Shown here piece by piece: positions 23,118-31,277 of a DNA stretch of 64,000 nt. Origin of the DNA: Bryoerythrophyllum caledonicum (taxonomy: Eukaryota > Streptophyta > Bryopsida > Pottiales > Pottiaceae); NCBI GenBank assembly GCA_963971425.1, contig OZ020517.1:22392462-22456461 (forward strand), read 5' to 3'. The stretch's first letter is position 1. Every line of letters begins with the position of its first letter. The notes under the pieces are model-generated. The model ran no database searches and was not told the DNA's origin. It was given only the letters and a program-made list of their open reading frames with translations. The position numbers and the translations under genes were made by a program.

Positions 23118-23465
23118 TCCATTGATACTACTTTTCAAAGTAGTTGTTGATGATCTTTCCTAAATTCTAATAACGGAAGATGCAGACACTTATGACATTC
23201 TATGTTGAGCATGACCGGTGGCTCTTGATATTGTAGCTTGGAGAAAGAATTTGTGGAGTTCAACTAAAAGTTAGAAGCGATTGAGGATGGGGCTCAAATG
23301 CACCAGTTTACCCCTTTACTGATGATTGATTCAAGCCTAGCTATGGACAGGGCCTGCCGCATGTCTTCTTCATCATGTTGATTGTATCAAAAGTTAATGT
23401 AGGTTATTTGATTTTAATGAATTTCAATTTATACTGCTAGCTGAGTTGCGAGGGCGCTTTACTCA
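23118..23465 (+). other. B: 3' untranslated region
   Basis: About 350 bases between the PHD finger and the purine tract. No ORF, repeat or RNA gene is seen. Confidence 0.5.
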
Positions 23466-23478
23466 GCTAAGGGGGCAG
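23466..23478 (+). other. B: polypurine tract
   Basis: CTAAGGGGGCAG lies just before the start of the LTR-like repeat at about 23482. Both place and composition fit a plus-strand primer. Confidence 0.65.
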
Positions 23479-24119
23479 TTAGATGGTTGTTTATCCATGC
23501 CTTGTTTTAGTCTAGATTTGCTCTTAAAGCATTTGTATATGGTTTACCGTTGATAGGCTTATTGTTTACGACACCTTCTATTAGCGATGTAGAGCGACAC
23601 GACAGCTGTCACGTTAGTTGATGGCGGGTGGTTGTTAGGCTCTATATGGCTTATTAAGAGTCAATAGTAGACTTAGTATAGCCAAGACGGCCATGTATTG
23701 GCTATTGGGGGGCTAGACTAGTGTTTTTAGACTGTTAGAGGTGTGAATGGAGCTATTATGGGGCTCTTTTGGGGTGGTTGTAACCCTTGGCCGCCCCCTT
23801 GCTTTTTCATTCTCTTCAAGTCTTGCATGTTGTTGTAGTTTGAGTTGATAGGAGTTAGAGCATATTGTTGTAGATGATGGTTGGTGCTTTGCCAATCTTT
23901 TTACAAAGTGTTACTCCTTTTCTCAAGCGTTTTTGTGAGACTAACCCATTGAGACAAACTAGGAGTTTTCTTGGAGTTTGAGGAAGCTTATTTATTGGAT
24001 GGTTGTTTATCCATGCCTTGTTTTAGTCTAGATTTGCCTTAAAGCATTTGTATATGGTTTACCGTTGATAGGCTTATTGTTTACGACACCTTCTATTAGC
24101 GATGTAGAGCGACACGACA
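23479..24119 (+). repeat. B: 3' LTR followed by a partial second copy
   Basis: A 122-123 base segment at 23482-23604 (starting gatggttgtttatcc, ending gcgacacgaca) recurs almost exactly at 23998-24119. The first copy directly follows the polypurine tract. The simplest reading is an LTR of about 516 bases (about 23482-23997) followed by the beginning of another copy, cut at 24119. Alternatively it is an internal duplication near the end of a longer LTR. The TG...CA ends are not certain. Confidence 0.6.
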
Positions 24120-24444
24120 AGGACGAGGAGGATCCTTTTGACATGATCGCGATAGGGTATGAGAAGGCTAAGGAGACTTACGAGCGGATCGAGGTCATCT
24201 TGGCCAAAGCGTGCCGGATTGCGGGTGACGTGGGAGCAGACGAACTTTGCGTACATCTGGAGCGGAACCTGCAACCTCGGAACGTGTAGGAGTTGGAGGC
24301 TCGGCTCGTCTCCCTGGAGAACGAGAACCGGAAGATGAAGACAGCCATGAACCAGAAGAAGGTGAAGTGGGCTGCATCGATGGGTAAGGCAAACGATTCC
24401 GCAATTGCTCTCACCCGTGTGACGGAATTCGAGCAGCAGCCTAG
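24120..24444 (+). other. Unexplained coding-like segment between B and A2
   Basis: GC-richer than both neighbours. One frame reads as a charged helical protein (EEDPFDMIAIGYEKAKETYERI, then ELEARLVSLENENRKMKTA), like part of a coiled coil. No match is recognised to the accessory proteins of A1 or A2. It could be a piece of an older element into which B and A2 inserted, or of a host gene; there is no evidence to decide. A2 begins at 24445 with the expected TGTAGAG end. Confidence 0.35.
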
Positions 24445-26392
24445 TGTAGAGCCTAAATCCTTAAAATAGATTTTTTCAGAAAATTAAGTGTAAAAAGGGT
24501 TGTAGATATATGGAGAATTAAATAATTAATGATTAAGTTTACATTAAGTACTTAATTAATTGAAAAGTACCTCTTCATATCTAAGATAGAAGGATTAATG
24601 GGAAAAGGGTTGAACTCGCACCCTTTGGGAAGGGTGTACCCTTTCATATCTAGATATGAATAGATGTGAGGATTTAGTGGAATTAATCTCAATGGTTAAT
24701 TATAGGCAAAACCGTTTTTCCAAGAGGTGTGCCTCTTGGGTTTGAGTAGAATGACTAGCTTGAATTTTTAGCATTCTTGGCCATTACCATAGAAATTCCT
24801 TGGAGGAAGGTTGGAGTGAGCCCTAGCTTAGGTGAAAAAAGCTAGTAATTGAAGAAATCTCTTATGTTGTAAGAGTATTATGTTGTGTGTGAAATTATTA
24901 ATATATAATTATTATTGAATTTGCGTGTGTAGAGTCTTGTGTGTGACTTGAATCATATGTATAATTACAATAATATTTGAACTTCATTGAATAAATTTAA
25001 TATTGTGTTTTGTGAATGCAATATATGCATGAGGTATTAATTGTGAATAAATTCCTATGCATAAATGCATTATATATTTATTTAGATCTTCATTGTAAAA
25101 ATTAGGATACTATCCTAATTAATTATGTGACATGAAATTGTGTGTGTGATGAATTAAATTTATTGTATTACATATGAGTGAAATATGAATACTTAATAAT
25201 GTTAAAACTTCAAGAGATAAAGTTAGGGAAGATCCTAACTATGTCAAAGTGACATTGGGAATATTAATGTAATAATTCTAAGTGTATGTAAGGCATTTAG
25301 AAATTAATTTGGAGTAAGAAACTTAATGCATTAATGTGAGGAATGCATAAGTAATTGATGAAATACTTAAGTTCAGGTGTGGAAACTTAAGTATTAAGAC
25401 ATAAGACGGGAGTCTCGTGCATGTGTAAACAACAAAACTTAAGTCTAGAGTTAGGAAGGACTTAAGTATGAATGACAGGACTTAAGTCTAAGTGGAAGAA
25501 CTTAAGTCTGAATGATAAAACTTAAGTCTAGAGTGAAGAGGGACTTAAGTATAAGTGACAGGACTTAAGTCCAGAGTGAGAAAGAACTTAAGTATAGACG
25601 ATAGGACTTAAGTATGAGTGTTAGGACTTAAGTCTACTGTGGGATAGAACTTAAGTTTAAGTGATAAAACTTAAGTCTGGAGTGCAAAAGAACTTAAGTA
25701 TAAACGATAAGGACTTAAGTCCAGGTGTTAGGACTTAAGTCTACTGTAAGGGAAAACTTAAGTCTAAGTTACAGAACTTAAGTCATGCAAGTGTAAGAGT
25801 GAAGATACTCTTTTTGCATTTAAGTGTTAAGGACTAATAGATAGGTTAGACTTAAGTCCGGACTTAGAGTAGAAATATTTAGAGGCTTAATCTAACTTAT
25901 GTGTTGTTCGAGACTAACACTTGTGATAAGTACGTGAGTACGTGAACCGTGGGATGTACGTGAAAAGTGGAGCGAATTACACGAGGTAAGTTTGTGAATT
26001 CTAAATGGAATTAATTAAGGAATCAACCATGAGTGCAATGGATAGTATCTAAATGCCGAAGATGGCAAAAGTATAGGAAACTAACAAACGTGCATATTCA
26101 TAGTTAACTCAAGAGCAAGGCTCTTTGAAGGAGCAAGGTTCTACCTAAGCACTTAAATCCTTGGGATTAATACCTTAAGAGTGGAATGTTAAGGGTGATA
26201 TGTTTTAAGGCTAAATTCCCTAAAAACGAGTGCATAAACTTAAGTATTTCAATGGAAAGATAGCTTTTTGACCTCTAATTAAAGACAAACTACTTAACGG
26301 TTGACGCTAGACCATCCCGGGAAGAATTTAGAATCAAGGATAGACTTGTGTGAGTCTTGGGTGTTTTGCGAAGGTGAAATTTCACGATTACA
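24445..26392 (+). repeat. A2 5' LTR (about 1.95 kb)
   Basis: Begins TGTAGAGCC and ends TTACA directly before a T-run and the primer-binding-like site. The first 200 bases align with the minus-strand start of the A1 LTR, for example the shared stretch around gttgtagatatatggaga. It contains the ACTTAAGT array at 25365-25783. The partner LTR must lie beyond 64000. Confidence 0.88.
25365..25783 (+). repeat. Phased array of the palindrome ACTTAAGT inside the A2 LTR
   Basis: Nineteen copies of the 8-base palindrome start at 25365, 25385, 25437, 25460, 25480, 25500, 25520, 25543, 25563, 25586, 25606, 25626, 25649, 25669, 25692, 25713, 25733, 25756 and 25776. Steps are 20 or 23 bases, with one of 21 and one of 52. 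The underlying unit is about 43 bases (20 + 23), and the bases between palindromes vary more than the palindromes. This is about two helical turns, so all sites face nearly the same side of the DNA. A binding-site array for a dimeric protein is plausible but unproven. Confidence 0.9.
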
Positions 26393-26398
26393 TTTTTT

Positions 26399-26419
26399 TG
26401 GCGACCATGCTGGGGATGG
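26399..26419 (+). other. A2 primer-binding-like site
   Basis: TGGCGACCATGCTGGGGATG, identical to the A1 site, seven bases after the LTR end. The tRNA was not identified. Confidence 0.75.
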
Positions 26420-26616
26420 TACCGCCAAGTGTTGAGTAGTTTTTAATCAAAGAAAGTTGTCATTAATTACGTTGAATACTTAAGTATTACTGTGAATTAA
26501 AGTGTATTAATGAACAAGGAGGTTCATTATAAAAAACACAAAAATTAAGGATTTGATCCAAAAGTGAATTGGACATACCTAGTGTGAGAACCCATGGGAG
26601 GAAAAGTTAGGAGAAC

Positions 26617-27111
26617 ATGTCTTTTCCATGGGAAATTAATGAAGAAAGTCTAAGTGACTTCTTCAAAGGACCATATTTATTTAGCGCCCTATATCGTGTT
26701 TATAGAGGTGCATATTATGGTCAAGGTTTTCAATTTTATGGGGCACACCTAAAAATTAATAGAAACTTTAAGGAAAAGTTTGAACAATTACCGATAGAAA
26801 TTAAACAAATAATTTAAAATAAAGTGTGGAATAAAGGTGAAGGATTTAACGAAGTAATTGTCAAGAAAAAGACATTGTATTTGAAATACCAACTACAATT
26901 TCTTTTTGCTCAATACGGTAGATTAAAACTTCAATCCCAAACTTTAATTTCTAAAGGTATTGGAACTTGGAACGGATTTAAGTTTGATAAAGAAACTTAT
27001 ATCTTTATTTATAGTAAACTTAACTTCCAAAGTAAGGTGTTCTTTCCAGATTTCTTGTCTAAAGACCCAGAACTTCCCGTGACTATAGCTTTTGATTTAT
27101 TATGTCTTTAA
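26617..27111 (+). pseudogene. A2 small upstream ORF 1
   Basis: Counterpart of the A1 ORF at 15325-15843, starting MSFPWEINEESLSDFFKGPY. The protein is close to A1 throughout, with GAYYGQGFQFYGAHLKI, NKGEGFNEVIVKKK and FFPDFLSKDPE. About one break. No recognised family. Confidence 0.72.
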
Positions 27112-27114
27112 TCA

Positions 27115-27432
27115 ATGAATTTTGAAAATGAAACATCTAAGGACTTAAGAACTAGGTTGAAAAGATTGTTAATAATCTATGAAAAAATTAAGTATAATGA
27201 ATTGAAATTATTTAACCTTTTGGGGAAGGAGATAGAAAAAATTAAGGAAAATAATAAAAATTCAAAAAAGAGGATTGATATCATTAATGGTCTTTTAAGA
27301 AAATTTAAATATCCAAGGGAATTAATTATTGAACCTTTACCATTAATGATAAAAATAGAAAATTTTACCCTAACAACTTGGTATCATTACCAAATTCTTT
27401 ATGGAACAACCATGGGAGAGTCCTCTGAGTAG
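27115..27432 (+). CDS. A2 small upstream ORF 2 (105 aa)
   Basis: Starts only three bases after the end of the previous ORF and matches A1 15006-15314: RTRLKRLLIIYEKIKYNE, KFKYPRELIIEPL and FTLTTWYHY. Lysine-rich and helical. Its 3' end overlaps the next ORF by 32 bases, as in A1. Function unknown. Confidence 0.65.
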   Translation: MNFENETSKDLRTRLKRLLIIYEKIKYNELKLFNLLGKEIEKIKENNKNSKKRIDIINGLLRKFKYPRELIIEPLPLMIKIENFTLTTWYHYQILYGTTMGESSE

Positions 27433-27679
27433 AAGGTCTAGAATAATAAGACGCATAATAACCAAAGTTCAACGTTATAAAACTCTTGCACCTAATGATA
27501 GGAAAGAGTTAAAAATACTTGAGGACGGGATAGACGGATTACTTGGACAGTTAAGTCATTGGGTGAGTGCTGAGGAGATGGGAGAGCTCTTGACTATCTT
27601 AAATTATCCTAGGCATATCCATGAAGATGTTAAGAAAATGAATCTTTCAGAGGAGGCTATTTATCTTTGCTTAAATTAA
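27401..27679 (+). CDS. A2 small upstream ORF 3/4 (92 aa)
   Basis: Starts MEQPWESPLS inside the end of the preceding ORF. The start resembles A1 ORF 3, while the body (RRIITKVQRY, EEMGELLTILNYPR, EEAIYLCLN) is nearest A1 ORF 4. A2 therefore has one gene where A1 has two, which fits either a duplication in the A1 lineage or a deletion between two copies in A2. It ends about 66 bases before gag. Confidence 0.65.
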   Translation: MEQPWESPLSRRSRIIRRIITKVQRYKTLAPNDRKELKILEDGIDGLLGQLSHWVSAEEMGELLTILNYPRHIHEDVKKMNLSEEAIYLCLN

Positions 27680-27745
27680 AAATCTAAACATAAAAAATCA
27701 AAAATCAAAATTAAAATTAAGATAAAAACTCTATGGGGATTACTA

Positions 27746-28899
27746 ATGTCAGGAAAAGACAAAGAGAAAAGAGAAAAACAAAAAGTTGAGAGAGCTCAAC
27801 GTTTTAAGAAAAGGGCAGAGAAAAAACAACCCTCTATAGTATTGGGAGTACACAATCCTACCTTTAACACTGCTACAACTCCTTCTCCATTCAAATTAAA
27901 TGATGAATTAGAAAAAGCCTTAGCAAAGGCATTGGGACAAATTAAAAGGGAGAAAACATATAAGACACTACCCGACCCTCCAAATTCTCCTCAGTCAGAA
28001 TCAAAGAAGCCACAGTTTACTCAAGAAGAGTTAGTACTCGCAGCATTAAAAAATCCTAGAAAGGAATATATAGGAAAAAGAAAAAAGAAAAAATATACCA
28101 CTCACTCTTGCTGTTCAGATAGCCCAAAAGTAGAAAATTGGGAGACCCAAAGCGAGAAAGCTTGGTCTAATTTCTTACAAAAGGAAGGATCCTCAGAGGG
28201 GGAAGAAGTAGATGAAAAACTTAATCAAGGTATACTTAACGTTCACGATCAACAACTTGATGAGTTAGAACAATTGTTTAGAACCCCCATACCAAACTCC
28301 TTAACAATTGATCATACCTACGAAGTAGATAACTCCTCAAACCAAACAGACTTTGAGACTCCCTATCCAAGTCCTTTTGCTCAAAGATTTGAGTCCAAAT
28401 TAGAAACACCAATATTCACTCATAGTGAAGCAAAAGAATCTATTGACCACTTTCTTAATGCCAGAACATTGGAAAATGAGGAAGACAAACATGAGTTTCG
28501 TAAGGAAGTGTTAGAAGCATTTAGTCAAATCCTTAGACCTACTACCTTAAACTTTGACATACAAGACGAGATTGACCAATCTGGTGCGGAGGAAGACGAG
28601 GTTAAGTATAATCTTATTAACGAGGAGGAGTTTGAAGTAAGTGGGCAAAGTGAGCCTAAAGGAGTTGAAAGTAAACTTAACAGTGTTGAAGAAGAAGAAG
28701 AACACTCAGAACCACCATCACGAGTAGAGAGTCCAGCTGGACATTCCTCAGGTACTTCTGGGAGGACTGCTCCTTCTCACACTTCTTCTGTTAATTCTAC
28801 CTCTAGCAGGTCCTCATTATCCTCACCACCTTCAACCCCTCCTACTCCTGACAACCCTTTGGTTGATCCCGTTGCTATGGCGCATCTTAGGATGCTTAA
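27746..28899 (+). pseudogene. gag: A2 gag, N-terminal arm up to the C insertion
   Basis: Begins MSGKDKEKREKQKVERAQ like A1. It covers the acidic arm with the conserved LGVHNPTFN, TLPDPPNSPQS and serine/proline-rich SSRSSLSSPPSTPPTPD stretch. It stops where element C begins, immediately before the capsid-like part, which continues after C. Confidence 0.9.
28895..28899 (+). repeat. Target-site duplication of C, left copy (cttaa)
   Basis: cttaa here and again at 41418-41422 flank element C. The uninterrupted A1 sequence has a single cttaa at the same place (in the aggatgcttaatatagctcc stretch), which confirms a 5-base duplication. Confidence 0.92.
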
Positions 28900-29867
28900 T
28901 GTGAGCCGCAAAAACGGCTCACGGTGATGAATGGACCTCACGTCGGGTCCATTAAGGCTAATGAGTGGTGAAAATGGGTTATCCCATGGACTAGCTCGTG
29001 GTTTTTTGATTAAAATGGCCAAGTGGCCTTTCCCCTCACTAAAAGAAGAGCCATTTATGGGCAATCGCGGAATTTATGTAGTTAGCCAAAAAGGAAGAAA
29101 AAAAAAGGGGAATAAACCAGAAAAGAAAAGCAAAGAGAGAAGGGAAAAAAGACAAAAGAAAATTAGAAAAGAATTAAAATGAGTAGTAGTGGAGAAGAAT
29201 TTACCTCCTATCAAGTTGTAGACCATATTCGGTCACGATGAAGAAATCACGAAACCAAAAAAATGGGAGAAGAAGAAGGAGGATGGTGAGGAGAAAAGAA
29301 AAAAGAATGGGGCGTTAAAAGCCCTTAAAAAAATAGTCAAAAGGGTCCAAAAGAAGTGGAAAAGAATCCTCATCAATCACTAAGTAAATTAGGAATTACC
29401 CCAAGCAAGGGGAATTCAATTTAGGTAGGTTAAATTAGATTTTTGCACCTTTGAAAATTAGCTAATAGCTCACTTATTGGGATCATGCACACACATGTGG
29501 CATGGAGTCAAAGTTTAGATTTGGATATTCCTTGGTTAGTGGGACACCCACTTGTGTTAAATGCAAGGGTGGCTAGTGAATTATTGCTTTTTAGTTACTA
29601 GTTGTTTAGTGTGACCATTAATGTACCCACCCAAATTGGCGGCTGTGAACGACGAAGGGAACGACCTTGGGAACAAAGAAGGGAGCAAGGGTCTTGGGGT
29701 TACCCCCTTGGAGGGCGCTCATTCGAAGTGTGGGAGGTAGGAGTGAGAGAGGTGTGTGGTAGGAGCTAAGAAACCGAGAGAGGTGTGTGGAAGGAGAGAG
29801 AGAGGTAGGGTTCAGATTTCCCCCTCCTGTGGGCTGGAATGTGATTCAATCGTTGCAAAAATAGGAG

Positions 29868-30325
29868 AGTAGATAGATTAGAAAGTTGGCTTTCCAACAA
29901 GCTCAAGAACACGCGGATCGAAGCTGTGACGACGAAGATACGGGCGGCGGAGTGAGGACGACCGGTTGGAGGATCGGTGGCGGATCTCATACGGCCTCAG
30001 GTTTTCCCTCGTCAGTAGCGGAGTTCTTGTCCAATCAGGCTAAGATTTTAGGAGTAGATAGATTAGAACGTTGGCTTTCCATCAAGCTCAAGAACACGCG
30101 GATCGGAGCTGTGACGACGAAGATACGGGCGGCGGAGTGAAGACGACCAGCTGGAGGATCGGTGGCGGATCTCATACGGCCTCAGGTTTTCCCTCGTCAG
30201 TAGCGGAGTTCTTGTCCAATCGGGCTAAGATTTTAGGAGTAGATAGATTAGAACGTTGGCTTTCCAACAAGCTCAAGAACGCGCGGATCGGAGCTGTGAC
30301 GACGAAAATACGGGCTGCGGAGTGA
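29868..30325 (+). repeat. 185-base tandem repeat in the C 5' LTR (about 2.5 units)
   Basis: Units start at 29868, 30053 and 30238, each opening agtagatagattagaa. The third is partial. The copies differ by only a few bases. The same array is in the 3' LTR at 40031-40488. Short ORFs inside it are a result of the repetition, not genes. It may hold duplicated enhancer or promoter elements. Confidence 0.9.
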
Positions 30326-30333
30326 AGAGCACC

Positions 30334-30411
30334 AACAAGAGGAGCAAGATCACGAGCTGAACAAGAGGAGCAAGATCACGAGCTGAACAAGAGGAGCAAG
30401 ATCACGAGCTG
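30334..30411 (+). repeat. 26-base tandem repeat, three units, in the C 5' LTR
   Basis: Three perfect or near-perfect units beginning aacaagaggagcaagatc at 30334, 30360 and 30386. They lie directly after the 185-base array; the counterpart is at about 40497-40574. Confidence 0.88.
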
Positions 30412-31257
30412 ACCAAGCAAGTCGAAGGCTAAGGATGGAGGGTGAACCGAATTAACTCAGGGAGCCCCTTTTCTTTTCTCCCTCGAACCTCTTCAATTCC
30501 ATGTGTATGACTTGAACCCTAATTTTCTAAATACAAAAACCACGCGGAAGCGCTGCCAATTTTTCGGTAGAATTAGGGTTTGCTATATATTCAACTAAAT
30601 AACCGATTAGAGCGCCATTAGTAAGTGAACACAACTGGAGGCTCACTCTTAGTAAGGCTGGGGTGGATTCTTGTGTGAATGAATGTGATACATGCATAGG
30701 AATGTGGTGCATGATCTTGAATAAAGTCATATGTTGAAGGTGCACTGCTGGTCGCTGGCTGGGAGGTCCAGGGTCGAGTCAAATGATCAATTGAAGGCTG
30801 CCATCGTGTTAAGCAAGAAAAACTAATAAGAATACAAAAAACAAACATAAAAAACGGAGTCATAATCACGAAGATAATGAAGAATTAAACTTTTAACATA
30901 AAAAGAGGAGCCTGTCTGCTGGTTGCTGCTGTTAGGGTCGCACTTGGGCCTGGAATTGGTGGTTAAGGTGCTAATCAAGTTTACAAGGCAAAATTGAACC
31001 TAATGGAGCTTTAAAACATTGGAAACAAAGCTTTGAGGCGGAATTTACGCTTGTCTAAAGGTTGGATTCAACCTAAGGCTCAATTCAGCCATCACATCAC
31101 TAATTATTAACGAACCGTCTTAAGTGACCACGCCTTGGGTCATCATGCTTGTATGAATGGTTAAAGTATGTTTGCACAAGGGGTTGCATCCCATATGTAG
31201 GATCTTGTGTTCAAGATAAGCCACCCCATTAGGGGGCGGTTTATTTGGCTCACATTT

Positions 31258-31277
31258 TGGTGCGTCCGCCGGGAGGA
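31258..31277 (+). other. C primer-binding-like site
   Basis: TGGTGCGTCCGCCGGGAGGA, three bases after the LTR end; the same 20 bases occur at the same place in D (47988-48007). This fits the position of a tRNA primer site. The TGG start pairs with a CCA end, but the tRNA was not identified. Confidence 0.7.

Larger units (their letters stand above)
18015..24119 (+). mobile_element. Element B: old Ty3/gypsy element carrying a DNA methyltransferase and a PHD finger
   Basis: A worn plus-strand gypsy-type element, cut on its left by A1; its 5' LTR, gag and most of the protease lie outside the window or were lost. In order it shows the end of a protease (YDILLGQQALY), a linker, a C5 cytosine methyltransferase, reverse transcriptase (CYIDDV), RNase H, integrase, a GPF-like tail and a PHD finger. 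A 3' region, a polypurine tract and LTR-like repeats follow. About nine breaks are present, so it is old and dead. Its reverse transcriptase and integrase differ clearly from A, C and D, so it belongs to another gypsy clade. Confidence 0.88.
28900..31254 (+). repeat. C 5' LTR
   Basis: TGTGAGCC...GGCTCACA, so the ends are an 8-base inverted repeat. The first 22 bases also fold on themselves: GTGAGCCG, a six-base loop, CGGCTCAC. It contains the 185-base and 26-base tandem repeats listed separately and a conserved hairpin at 30553-30570. Confidence 0.95.

Noticed and set aside
25365-25783. CRISPR-like array
   Set aside because: The repeats are only 8 bases, the spacing is 20/23 bases with related spacers, and the context is a eukaryotic LTR.
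29886-30325. Two 84-aa frames in the C LTR with nearly the same protein
   Set aside because: They arise because the 185-base tandem repeat is read twice in shifted frames; no domain.
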